This document shows positions 48,401-55,162 of a DNA stretch of 64,000 bases, piece by piece; the first letter of the stretch is position 1, and each line of letters begins with the position of its first letter. The stretch is taken from positions 22,837,871 through 22,901,870 of the forward strand of contig OZ022247.1 in assembly GCA_963978895.1 (NCBI GenBank), given 5' to 3'. The notes beneath the pieces were generated by a model. That model ran no database searches and had not been told where the DNA came from. It saw only the letters and a program-made list of their open reading frames with translations. The translations under genes and the position numbers were made by a program. Source of the stretch: Erpobdella octoculata. Its lineage: Eukaryota > Annelida > Clitellata > Hirudinida > Erpobdellidae.

Positions 48401-50680
48401 ATAGCCCGACCTGGGCCCTGAATAAATGCTTATGCTAACTGATTTTCTTAGATCAAAACCAGAAACTATTTTACACGACTATCAAATAAACAACAAATGG
48501 AAGAACTTTATTTTAGCTACAAATTTTCCTTTTAACTATCTTAACTTAACTAGAGCATGATCGAACGAAAATGCTTAATTGCCGAAAATAGAATCTTTTC
48601 TCGAAAACACATCGGGTTCCGAGCAATAACGGAGGCACTTCAACTCTCTAACGTGTTTAAAAAGCAAGAGAGCAAGCAGCCTCCTAAATATATACAAACT
48701 TCGTTACGACTTATGCGTGTGCACGTGCGCTGGTGTGTTTGTGTGTAGATTCACAATCAGATATATTCATCTTAGATTGAAGAAAGAATGGGAAAAGATG
48801 AAAAAGATGTGAGAATTCTCTATAAATACAAGAAAGTGAATAGGTTGTGAACCATGTGTGTGTGTGCGTGCGCGTGTTTGTGTGTGTGTGTCCGTGTGTT
48901 GAGTGCGTAACAACACGTGCTTGAGCAAAAAATATGAAACATATGCAATCCTTTTAAAAAAACAAGGAAGAAATTCACGGTTGGCAGGACGGAAAAGAAT
49001 ATGAAGAGATAGAGAGAAACTCAGTGGTACTAAACAACATCATCTGCTGAGAAAAATGCGCAACTCCTACAAACCAGAGCATACATAGTGCACTGAAGAG
49101 AAGCAAACGCAGAAGCTGAACTTGAAAACGCAAAAAAAATACCTACCACCTAGCGAATAAATATTAATTAAGCTATCGTTTAGTGCTTATAGTTTTAGAC
49201 CCGCCGCCTAGCGAATAAATAAAAATTACATTAATATTAAACTTTTAGTTTTGACTTGCCACCTAGCGAATAAATAGAAATTACACTAAAACTAGTATCT
49301 CAACCAACCAATCAATCAACGATTATACTTTAAAAAATCCCTACTTACTTGGAAATGTAGAATGAACGTCCAGATGAGGCCAAGCGTCAGCTTCGGATTC
49401 CCATCGACGATTTCGTCTGCTCTGATGTTCACGTATTTTATCTGATTGTGTATTTTGGGACAACAATTTAATAATCGATTACAACCATAACAATCAAACG
49501 CTAACTCAAATAACCTTACGTCTATTACTAATTTAGCTACAAAATACCAAGTTACAAACAATCTTAAAAATAATATGACTTCATTTGAGAAATTTCAGAA
49601 TATAGATCCTTAAAAAAGTCTAATGACTCATTATTTTCACATCTAACGTACTCATAAAGACGTGTTGAATATTCATAAACCCACATTACGCATTCATAAA
49701 TGCACATTACACATTAATTAAAATATAATTTATTCATCCCCATGAGGACGGACACTGACTCGTTTCCTCTGTAGATAGTTGAGAACCGTCTGAACGTTCT
49801 GTATCATGTGACACCTCATCCTTCCTCTTTCTCGAGGCTGCAGAGCATCAAAAAGGAATGAGAATAGAAATAGAAACAAAAAAATTGCTTGGGAAAACCA
49901 AGAAAAGTGAAAAATTTTAAATAATGAAAAAAATTAATGATCAGCTTAAAGGAAAACACTTTTTCGGTTTTTTTTTCAAACGACACCAAAAATCATCTAT
50001 AATGAACAATTAAATTAATATTAAAATTAATTTTCTTATTAACAAACTCAAAACGTGAAACATGCATCTGTAAAAATAAAATAAAATTTGAAAAACATAG
50101 ACAAAAGCAAACGACTAACAAATCTCCGATGCGATAGAACCTCCAAAAGAGTAACCAGATTCAATCCGTCTCTCATGTCCTCGAACAAGTCATGGATGAG
50201 CAACCTTTGAACCTGGATTGTTTACAGGTGAGTTGAATACGCGAGAGGAAAGCGAATGATTAACAGGTAAAAACGATTTCGGCAATGTTATTATTCTGAT
50301 TAATTAGTTAGTTAAAGATGAGCGACCTTCATCAGGTGTTTGTTGACCCATTTCGTGAATGTTTTCTTCTGAACTGTATCTCTTTCATCTGTTTGGATCA
50401 TAATCATCACCATCATAATCACTACCATCATAACCATCACCATCATCATCATCGCAACTACCGTTGCTGCCCACTAATATCTCTAGCACAACCTCAGCAC
50501 GATATACCCGTTCGTCACCACAGTTAATTTTGAGCATTTTGACTAACCTGCCACCCGGAGCACAGCCCTGTCGGCACGGTCCAACTGTAAGGCTCCCAGG
50601 GGGAGATAGAGGTCGAGTCGTGGCTCCCTTGAAAACGCCCCGCACCACGAGTGCCGGTCCCAGTCTCTGTAGCCAGCCAT
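3428..50680 (-). CDS. Spectraplakin (shot / MACF1 / dystonin / vab-10 family), whole gene
   Basis: A giant cytolinker joining F-actin, microtubules and junctional or intermediate-filament partners. I assembled 77 coding exons from ATG 50680 to stop 3428; all junctions are GT-AG, phases match throughout, and the sum (25,611 nt) is divisible by three, predicting 8,536 residues. Approximate residue order: CH1-CH2 45-275; plakin domain with SH3 285-943; linker 944-1317; giant plakin-repeat exon 1318-4776; spectrin rod 4777-8022; EF-hands 8023-8114; GAS2 about 8115-8215; disordered tail with SKIP motif to 8536. Size and order match Drosophila Shot and the long MACF1/DST isoforms, so one orthologue is likely. 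Introns are mostly 100-700 bp and filled with private minisatellites. Individual exon edges were placed by eye and could shift by a few bases. Confidence 0.95.
4176..4292. repeat. 30-bp tandem repeat in the last intron
   Basis: About 3.5 copies of a 30-bp unit containing TAAGCTGTATATTATTAATT then ACTTGATTAA. It lies just upstream (gene sense) of exon 77. The unit is a multiple of 3, so frames stay open through it, but it is between splice sites. Confidence 0.8.
4680..6250. repeat. Large purine tract / pyrimidine tract inverted repeat in intron 75
   Basis: On the plus strand 4683-5430 is almost pure purine (GAGAGACAAGAGGGGA-type units) and 5480-6250 is almost pure pyrimidine with the complementary units (TCCCCTCTTGTCTCTC). 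The halves form an imperfect inverted repeat of ~750 bp arms with a ~40-bp centre. The long frames that cross it on both strands are low-complexity artefacts. Confidence 0.9.
6306..8365 (-). CDS. Spectraplakin exons 73-75: GAS2 (GAR) microtubule-binding domain
   Basis: Exons 8243-8365, 7917-8034 and 6306-6475. The joined peptide reads [27 protein letters not shown], then [39 protein letters not shown] and [11 protein letters not shown], a full-length GAS2 domain. The middle exon is only 118 nt and lies between GT-AG sites at 7916 and 8035; it is easy to miss because longer reading frames on the opposite strand cover it. Phases are 0, 0/1 and 2/0. The last exon continues into a Ser/Pro-rich stretch ([12 protein letters not shown]). 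Confidence 0.95.
8572..9033 (-). CDS. Spectraplakin exons 71-72: EF-hand pair
   Basis: Exons 8871-9033 and 8572-8684. After the conserved [18 protein letters not shown] comes EF1 with loop [12 protein letters not shown] (ligands D,D,D,K,T,E) and EF2 with loop [12 protein letters not shown] (D,N,D,Y,D,E), followed by [10 protein letters not shown]. Both loops have canonical calcium ligands at positions 1, 3, 5 and 12. The pair sits directly before GAS2, as in all spectraplakins, where it modulates microtubule binding and EIF5C/Krasavietz-type partners. Confidence 0.95.
9139..13045 (-). CDS. Spectraplakin exons 60-70: spectrin-repeat rod, last part
   Basis: Exons 12848-13045, 12393-12521, 12160-12314, 11909-11978, 11515-11792, 11163-11322, 10833-11024, 10516-10644, 9898-10230, 9464-9594 and 9139-9289. 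These are the best-conserved rod repeats: [63 protein letters not shown] joined to [16 protein letters not shown], and [20 protein letters not shown] at the end, which is the sequence that precedes the EF-hands in Shot and MACF1. With ~3,245 residues from exon 26 to 70, the whole rod holds about 30 repeats if each is ~108 residues (inference). Confidence 0.92.
9598..9712. repeat. 19-bp minisatellite beside exon 69
   Basis: About six copies of GATGAATTGATCGGACGAG, starting four bases outside the acceptor of exon 9464-9594. Confidence 0.85.
12654..12847. repeat. 24-bp minisatellite abutting the exon 60 donor
   Basis: Eight copies of GATCAAGGCGGCATAACGAA plus ATGT, very homogeneous. Being a multiple of 3 it leaves open frames on both strands (GGITKCDQ and DHISLCRL units), but it lies in an intron. 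Its last unit ends at the 5' splice site of exon 12848-13045. Confidence 0.92.
13218..18838 (-). CDS. Spectraplakin exons 45-59: spectrin-repeat rod, middle part
   Basis: Exons 18683-18838, 18437-18607, 18076-18369, 17601-17936, 17299-17505, 16864-17118, 16495-16707, 15895-16101, 15550-15766, 14769-15232, 14507-14608, 14150-14332, 13708-13863, 13426-13614 and 13218-13346. Repeat helices such as [36 protein letters not shown] and [19 protein letters not shown] are clear. The donor of exon 17299-17505 was placed at GAG/GTTGCT because the nearby stronger-looking GTAGTT would break the frame. Most exons here are phase 0-0, so in-frame skipping is easy. The SINE at 16195-16425 lies in the intron before exon 15895-16101. 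Confidence 0.88.
13895..14140. repeat. CAT/CAC microsatellite in an intron
   Basis: A 245-bp interrupted (CAT)n/(CAC)n tract ending ten bases before exon 14150-14332. Translation gives a His-rich or Asp-rich run that is not part of the exon. Confidence 0.9.
15345..15490. repeat. AT-rich ~24-bp tandem repeat
   Basis: Units alternate between TAATATAACTTTTAATATAA and TTTC or CTTC endings across ~145 bp of the intron between exons 53 and 54. Confidence 0.8.
16195..16425 (-). mobile_element. tRNA-derived SINE
   Basis: Read on the minus strand it begins with a pol III A-box-like TTGCAGAGTGGTAGAGCG (16385-16402) and a degenerate B box within GGTCGGCAGTTCCAG (16352-16366), spaced as in a tRNA. A ~130-bp non-tRNA body follows, then an (AT)n tail at ~16160-16196. 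It is more GC-rich than the surrounding intron and has the same orientation as the gene. No target duplication was confirmed. A degenerate tRNA pseudogene is the alternative, but the body and simple-repeat tail favour a SINE. Confidence 0.6.
18998..27089 (-). CDS. Spectraplakin exons 26-44: spectrin-repeat rod, first part
   Basis: Exons 26943-27089, 26363-26545, 26080-26163, 25718-26002, 25391-25589, 24673-24911, 24230-24424, 23471-23851, 23109-23193, 22860-23000, 22396-22649, 22115-22247, 21473-22038, 21184-21373, 20883-21049, 20182-20668, 19793-19977, 19509-19721 and 18998-19396. Three-helix spectrin repeats with the usual W/L heptads ([59 protein letters not shown]). Exon 35 (22860-23000) is a Gln/Ser-rich non-helical insert ([15 protein letters not shown]); exon 34 (23109-23193) beside it is short. 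Exons 34-36 keep phase 1 at their inner borders and look like an inserted, possibly alternative linker. Confidence 0.88.
23936..24072. repeat. (TA)n microsatellite
   Basis: Nearly continuous TA dinucleotides with two interruptions (CCATGTTGTACATATGCG and CGCAAT), in the intron between exons 32 and 33. Confidence 0.92.
25037..25362. repeat. 20-bp satellite-like array
   Basis: About 16 nearly identical copies of AATGTAATAATTACAAATTC. The unit contains the short palindrome GTAATAATTAC. It fills most of the intron between exons 30 and 31 and ends ~28 bp before the exon 25391-25589 donor. Confidence 0.95.
26200..26332. repeat. AT-rich ~22-27-bp repeat
   Basis: Five copies of a unit built on GTAATTAAAATTAATTTAGA, in the intron between exons 27 and 28. 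Confidence 0.8.
27264..37640 (-). CDS. Spectraplakin exon 25: 10.4-kb plakin-repeat exon
   Basis: A single uninterrupted exon of 10,377 nt (3,459 codons), acceptor TTTCCAG at its 5' side and donor GTACG at its 3' side, phase 0 at both ends. Order: plakin-repeat block (~36640-37640); acidic stretch; array of about 17 Cys-containing acidic repeats (~33050-36130); long Glu/Asp/Lys/Ser-rich disordered part (~29500-33000) with one hydrophobic segment (~30103-30180); second plakin-repeat block (~28150-29480); acidic linker. Drosophila shot and C. elegans vab-10 also carry plakin repeats on optional sequence between the plakin domain and the spectrin rod. Skipping this exon joins exon 24 to exon 26 in frame, so it is probably a cassette. 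The acidic composition rules out a globular fold for most of it. Confidence 0.93.
28150..29480 (-). CDS. C-terminal plakin (plectin) repeat block of exon 25
   Basis: About 440 residues of plakin repeats: [126 protein letters not shown] and [19 protein letters not shown]. The regular GLIDP/DPxTG spacing is better preserved than in the N-terminal block. An acidic linker (27264-28150) follows and ends in a helix continuous with the first spectrin repeat ([12 protein letters not shown]). Confidence 0.88.
33050..36130 (-). CDS. Array of ~17 acidic Cys-containing repeats in exon 25
   Basis: A 35-45-residue motif recurs every ~55-75 residues. Consensus by eye: D-H-L-E-[KR]-S-G-C-x-K-[DE]-D, a 4-8-residue spacer, [KV]-[VI]-P, then E-D-[ED]-[ED]-[FY]-[LM]-x-Y-L-x-Q-[VM]-x-K-D-[DE]-K. 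Typical members: [12 protein letters not shown] with [17 protein letters not shown], and [12 protein letters not shown] with [17 protein letters not shown]. About 15 copies keep the single Cys; the copy near 34540-34600 is degenerate and the first one has a CC pair. The motif is neither a plakin nor a spectrin repeat and I do not recognise it. Spacers are disordered Glu/Asp/Lys. Confidence 0.75.
36640..37640 (-). CDS. N-terminal plakin (plectin) repeat block of exon 25
   Basis: About 330 residues with the plakin repeat pattern G-x-x-x-D-P-x-T/S-G and L-x-x-A-x-x-x-G-[LV]-[IL]-D: for example [66 protein letters not shown] and [17 protein letters not shown]. It is followed at ~36540-36640 by a hydrophobic Met/Ser/Ile-rich stretch, then acidic sequence. 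In plakins such repeats bind intermediate filaments or junction components. Confidence 0.85.
37822..39060 (-). CDS. Spectraplakin exons 23-24: disordered linker
   Basis: Exons 38656-39060 (135 codons) and 37822-38538 (239 codons), both phase 0-0. The first starts with the last plakin-domain helices ([20 protein letters not shown]) and becomes Ala/Ser/Gly/Asp-rich. The second is Pro/Ser/Asp/Glu-rich with no recognisable fold. Both can be skipped in frame. The exon 24 donor is weak (GAG then GTCAAA); reading through it reaches a stop six codons later at 37801, so an early-terminating form is possible, but I saw no AATAAA close by. Confidence 0.8.
39147..44758 (-). CDS. Spectraplakin exons 9-22: plakin domain with embedded SH3
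   Basis: Exons 44639-44758, 44394-44489, 44071-44204, 43881-43974, 43324-43499, 42930-43146, 42516-42644, 42035-42106, 41386-41547, 40864-41034, 40355-40513, 39868-40035, 39478-39641 and 39147-39261. Spectrin-type helices are evident ([34 protein letters not shown]). Exon 39478-39641 carries the plakin SH3 signature: [20 protein letters not shown] then QVNPP, matching WKVKT...VPGVCF of vertebrate plakins. A Ser/Ala-rich insertion (run of seven Ser) sits at about 43049-43079 and is encoded by GAT repeats. The plakin domain of this family targets cadherin or integrin junction partners. Confidence 0.9.
41622..41882. repeat. 20-bp minisatellite
   Basis: About 13 copies of GCAATAAAATAACATACAAT, a few replaced by the variant GCACTACAAAACATACAAT. 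It lies in the intron between exons 16 and 17. Confidence 0.93.
42222..42490. repeat. 18-bp minisatellite followed by (ATC)n
   Basis: About seven copies of CAAAGTATCACTATTGCT (42250-42370), then (ATC)n at 42405-42487, which ends ~28 bp before exon 42516-42644. Confidence 0.9.
43552..43880. repeat. 37-bp minisatellite abutting exon 12
   Basis: About nine copies of a 37-bp unit containing CCCAGGAATAAATTATTCTA then ATTAGTTTCAATTATTA. The array runs directly into exon 43881-43974, whose donor and terminal CAG resemble the unit's ACCCAGG segment. Confidence 0.93.
44805..44970. repeat. 19-bp minisatellite
   Basis: Eight copies of AGCACACACTTTACACATC with CA-rich ends. The 19-bp unit shifts frame at each copy, so the Thr/His-rich frames are artefacts. 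It lies in the intron between exons 8 and 9. Confidence 0.9.
45211..46623 (-). CDS. Spectraplakin exons 6-8: CH2 domain
   Basis: Exons 46454-46623, 45591-45706 and 45211-45317. The peptide shows [68 protein letters not shown] and [19 protein letters not shown], diagnostic of a plakin CH2. Exon 6 starts in phase 0 and can be joined from exon 5 (full actin-binding domain) or from the alternative first exon 47236-47946. The acceptor of exon 6 is a tandem AG (TTTTAGGTAG); the upstream AG keeps the frame. Confidence 0.93.
47236..47946 (-). CDS. Alternative first exon giving a CH1-less spectraplakin isoform
   Basis: An ATG at 47946 opens 237 codons ending exactly in phase 0 at a GTAATT donor (47235), inside the intron between CH1 and CH2. 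The CH2 exon 46454-46623 also starts in phase 0, so this exon can replace exons 1-5 and give a protein with CH2 but no CH1. Known precedent: Shot C/D-type isoforms have only CH2 and bind actin weakly. The peptide starts [12 protein letters not shown] (possible palmitoylation) and holds a Cys/His cluster [18 protein letters not shown] near residues 115-132, then a Ser/Gly/Asp-rich part. No homologue is recognised for this segment, and no clear TATA box was seen upstream. Confidence 0.7.
47947..49348. other. Upstream region of the alternative first exon
   Basis: Part of intron 5 of the long isoform and presumed promoter or 5' UTR of the CH1-less isoform. I see no TATA box or clear motif. It holds (TG)n at 48854-48900 and three diverged copies of a ~57-bp unit (see findings) at 49140-49280. 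No coding sequence is supported. Confidence 0.45.
49349..50680 (-). CDS. Spectraplakin exons 1-5: start codon and CH1 domain
   Basis: Exons 50548-50682 (ATG at 50680), 50327-50388, 50120-50212, 49760-49837 and 49349-49441. The N-terminus (MAGYRDW...) runs into [53 protein letters not shown] and [18 protein letters not shown], the hallmark CH1 segments of plakins. The pre-CH1 stretch [16 protein letters not shown] resembles the MACF1 N-terminus. Exon 1 begins at an acceptor two bases before the ATG, so a non-coding 5' exon must lie upstream. CH1 supplies most of the actin-binding affinity in this family. Intron 5 (46624-49348) contains the alternative first exon. Confidence 0.93.
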
Positions 50681-51338
50681 CTCTAAAACAAAACAAAAAA
50701 ATCTAGATCAGCTGACAAACTGAATAGCAGGATAAATGCAAGAACGAATGGATGAAGATAGGAAAGCGGTTGATTGTTTGAATGAATGAATGAAAATCAA
50801 TTCAAAATCAAACGAAACTGAATTTTATTCGGTTGTCGTGGGTCGATACTCTGTGGACAAAAAATGGCAAGACGAAGATAACTCGACCTCGATGACAAAT
50901 TGGCTTTTTTTTGTTAGCGATAAAAAAATACTGAAAATTTTGACTGAAAAGTTGAAAACGTAAACTTTAAAATGATTAGCAGGCTAGATGAGTGAAAAAG
51001 ATGCAAATCACAACAACGACAACGATGATGACGATGAAAATAGCAACGCTGAAGCGCTCTATGTAACAAGCAATTAGCAGTAAAAAGTAGTAGTAGTAGT
51101 AGTCGTAATTGTCTTTCGTTTGTACACTGGCGGAGGAGAGGAGAAGATGGTGAGAAGAATTGGCGACAGAAACCGATTTCGAATATCCGGACAAGCTCGA
51201 GAACGTCTAAAAAAAAATTTGAAGAGGGCACAAAAGTGGCAAGAACAAAAAACGATGATGAGAAGCGAGGAGGGGGCTGCGATCGGTTTCCTACGCTACC
51301 CGAGAAACGGCACGCCCCTCGCGCGCCCGCTTATTTAC

Positions 51339-51415
51339 GGTATCTGTCGATCTTTTATGTCTATCGTGTCCGAGTTCTTGCTGTTAACGTACAGGCCCTC
51401 GTGGAAATGCGGTAC
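51339..51415 (-). other. Candidate upstream exon of the spectraplakin locus
   Basis: A 77-nt segment with a good acceptor (GAATTTCAG) and donor (GTAAAT), open in one frame (VPHFHEGLYVNSKNSDTIDI). It sits in a GC-rich island (51275-51415) ~650 bp upstream of exon 1. Its phase (2 bases left over) does not match exon 1 or 2, so if real it is a 5' UTR exon or belongs to another transcript. Confidence 0.3.
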
Positions 51416-51419
51416 CTGA

Positions 51420-53110
51420 AATTCATTTGAGAAATTATTAAATACAATCCAATCGATGGCTAATGACAAAAAAACAAATCAGTAAATCAGGCTAATTCCT
51501 TAAAAATATGCAATGGCAAAACAAAACGGTGATTTTACTGTCCCCACAGTGTGATGATGATTGTAGTATCGACAATCATCATCATCATCACTACATCATC
51601 ATCAACATCATCATCACCATCATCATCATCATCACCATCCTCATCACCATCATCATCATCACAAGAAAAACAAAGATGAGAAGAAACCCGACTATATCTC
51701 AGTGAGTAACATCTGGTACAGAAGGCGGCTATTCAGCCAGCCAGCTCAGTCGTCAATCAATAACTTTTCTATATTCAGACAGACAGACATGCAAGACTAA
51801 CCAAACAACACACCGCACCTTAGACCTTATCACAACCGTAACATCACCTCAACAACCACCATTTCAGTAGCATCATTTCAACAGTCAATCAATTCCTAAT
51901 ACATCTCCAAAAAAAGAAACACCAATACTATCATCATCATTATCATCACCATCCTATCTTCTCGATAAAACGAGGATGACAATCACACATCTGCTCATCA
52001 ACACTTGTTAAATGACTGTAAATCTTTTCAGAACAGGATATTTAAATACCTACTATAGGCCAAATCAACCAATGAGGGGAAAAAAATTAATATTTCTAGT
52101 ATAAGAAGACTTGAGAACTTGAAGACAGGATACCAAGTACTAGTACTAAGCACTAAGTACACCATTTCAAAAATCCATTGCTCAACTACCACCATCATCA
52201 TCATCATCATCACCAACACCGCCATCACCTTGTGTATCATAATCACCACTGCAACTACCATCATCATCATCACCAACACAGCCATCACTTTGTGTATCAT
52301 AATCACCACTGCAACTACCATCATCATCATCACCACACCAACAAAAAGGAAATGTCACAAAAAAAACAGGAGTCTCACAATCAGCAGTTGGGATAAAATA
52401 TGGAAACATAAAATGTAGGTCGCTCACAATCATAATAATAACAACAACAATAACGCATAATAAAATAATAATAAATGTAATTAATATTAATATTATTATT
52501 GAAAATAAATGCAGGAAAGAGGAAACACCTCTTCCATGACTGTAGCTGGAAAATTATTCCAGCTACACCACCCCCGGCATAATTATATTCAATAGGTCAG
52601 ACACACATGCGGTCAGACACACATGCGGACAGACACACATGCGGACAAACAGAACAGACTATTTTTTTAAATAGTTTATAGTCCTTTACACCAGGTCTTT
52701 TAAGACTGTAATGGCTGTATATTGGAAGCATCTAAGTACTTGTCGTGGATCATAATTTGATCCTTTTAACTTTTCCCTCCTACTTTCTCCAGGCTTGGGA
52801 CTGGCTTGCAAAAGCAAGACGGAGTTCAGAACAGACTACATACATACACACATACATACATACATACATACATACATACATACATACATACATACAGACA
52901 GACATACAGACAGAAAAAACTACATACATTATATACACACCGACAAAGTGTGTTCCATTACATGATTAAACACAATGAATGAATGATTTCTTTTATCAGA
53001 TGTTGCAGTTGTTATCAGTTAGGTAGGTTTGGTTGGTTGGTTGGTTGGTTGGTTGGTTGGTTGGTTGGTGGCGAAAGATGATGATGATAAACGATGCTGA
53101 TATCAGTGGC

Positions 53111-53141
<31 letters not shown>

Positions 53142-53305
53142 GGTGGAGAAGGTCAAAGGTTAAAATGATGGAAAACCCCACCGCTGTGGTGACATTTGAC
53201 GTGACTGAAAAGATGAACATAGAAAAACCATCAACTAAAAATAAAAAAAAATAAAAAATAAAAGCAGCTTGCTGAACATGGCTGGACAGTCTTGTTGTTG
53301 CTTAC
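51420..53305. repeat. Non-coding stretch with microsatellites
   Basis: No supported exon. Contains (CAT)n at 51576-51662, a 60-bp duplicated CAT/CAC block at 52185-52330, a 27-bp perfect hairpin at 52541-52567 (arms TGTAGCTGGAA), a 17-bp repeat at 52595-52640, (CATA)n at 52840-52900, (TTGG)n at 53029-53068 and (GAT)n at 53112-53140. Confidence 0.7.
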
Positions 53306-53359
53306 CGTAGCTGGTAGCTGCTGTGATGACTCATGATATTTTTTTTGGTCTATGCTCAT
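53306..53359 (-). other. Candidate distal first exon
   Basis: ATG at 53359 (AAAATGAG context), 18 codons (MSIDQKKYHESSQQLPAT), then a strong GTAAGC donor at 53305. It is phase 0 and would join candidate exon 51339-51415 in frame, but not the CH1 exons. A TATA-like stretch lies about 105 bases upstream. It may be an alternative promoter of the spectraplakin or a separate small gene. Confidence 0.35.
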
Positions 53360-53462
53360 TTTGATGAATTACATTACACTGGTGAATAATTTAAAAATAA
53401 AACGATGGTGACATTTACTTCTGTACATCTGTGGCCATCTTGTGTATTTATGTGAAAATCGT

Positions 53463-53474
53463 TTATATATATAT
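53463..53474 (-). promoter_or_regulatory. TATA-like element upstream of the distal first exon
   Basis: The minus strand reads ATATATATATAA here. Location relative to ATG 53359 is suitable, but TA-rich sequence is common in this genome. Confidence 0.25.
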
Positions 53475-53985
53475 ATCATTGGTATGATTTTAAATATCAA
53501 AATGAATTAGAATTAAGTTTATCTTTAATCTTGCAAATCTCTGATATCATCATCATCATCGTCATCATCATCATCACCATGACACACAACTACTTCAGTT
53601 TTAAGTACGACACTATTGAATAGTTTTGCATTTAATTTCTATCAAATATAAAAACCAACACAAACCGGAGAAAACCGGGTTTTAAAATCTCCACAGACAA
53701 TAATTAACTCCACACTCCCTTTTACACTATCTCTACACAATAATAAACCCATAAACATTAACTCCACACTATCTCTACACTATAACAAACCCATAAACAC
53801 TAACTCCACACACAGTCTTCTTTCTTTAAAGATTAACTTCACATTAAAGTGTGGCAATTTTAGTATAATTTTTTTCAAAGATTTTTTCCATTTAAATGTA
53901 AGACAAAGGAAACAGCTGTGCAGTCAGCAATTATTCCGTCGAAAACCAACTTTGGAACTGTTTGATGTTTTGCTTGTCTTGCAGA

Positions 53986-54063
53986 TGTCCTTGAGGAAGT
54001 CAACAAATATGCTGATAACTTCCCGGGAACAAAACGACAGCATATCCGATGACGATGAAATCT
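53986..54063 (+). other. Possible plus-strand terminal exon
   Basis: A good acceptor (GTTTTGCTTGTCTTGCAG) is followed by 25 codons (MSLRKSTNMLITSREQ then an acidic end SISDDDEI) and a TAG; AATAAA occurs at ~54221. It has the look of a C-terminal tail, but no upstream plus-strand exons were found. Confidence 0.25.
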
Positions 54064-55129
54064 AGAAATCGTGACCCAAAAGACAGACTTTAAAAGATTG
54101 ATAGTTCTGCTTTCTCTGCCTCAAATCCAGAGTAAACCTGCTGGTCAAGAACTTTCTTGTTTATACCTCATCAAAATGAAACCAAAAAATGTGAATATTC
54201 ACACAAAAGAAGATATGGTCAAATAAAAGAAATGGGAGTAACCTAAAAAAGCAAAAAATTAAGCTCAACCAGCAAGTAATTGCAAAATGATGGCCTCCCA
54301 TTCATCCATCCATTTAACAAAGATTGCAACAAAGTGATAATAAAAATTAACAAGAATGCAGCCATATCTAGAATCTGATTTTTTTATCACCGCCACCAAT
54401 CAATCTTTATAATTCCAAAATAATTTTCTTTTCATGCATTTCTTCCAAACAGAGGAGATCCTCTTATCAGTATTGGGCATACATTGCTGACATAACATAA
54501 ACATCATCACTATCATCATCTAACATACTATTATCATTATCATCCATAGAAAATAGAAATTTTCCTGTTCTATCCTATCACTACCATTCCCCCTCAAAAG
54601 GGACTTAAAATGTGAAGATATATATATAGAAAAATTAAAGTTATGTTTTCTCTATCTAAACAAGATGTTAAAATATAAATAGAGGACAAAGGAATAACCA
54701 GTGGTAGAATCTGAAGATAGGAAAGTAAACTATATAAGAAGTTTTCTGTGAACAAATAAATGAATGAATAAATAAATAAAAAACTAAACAAATAAATAAA
54801 TAACTAAACAAATAAATTAATGAACAAATAAATAAATAAACAAGCAAACAAACAAATAAACAAATAAATAAATAAATACAAACAAACAAACAAACAAATA
54901 AACAATGCAAATTCATTTCATAGACCTAGAAGTCATCTGATGACCTGCATTCGAAATCAAAACCAAGAACTTCCATTTTTAGTATATTTAATTATTTAAA
55001 CATTTCCGAAACTTTTAAAAATGTGAAGAAAATTTTTTAAATCCTACAAAGTTAACTTCACTGACAGGTCTCAACTTTCATCTGATGTCTGTGTATGTGT
55101 ATGTGTGTGAGTGTGTCTGTGTATGTGTC

Positions 55130-55162
<33 letters not shown>

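Noticed and set aside
52541..52567. 27-bp perfect hairpin read as a possible terminator or small RNA
   Set aside because: A short isolated palindrome in repeat-rich eukaryotic DNA; no flanking evidence for an RNA gene.
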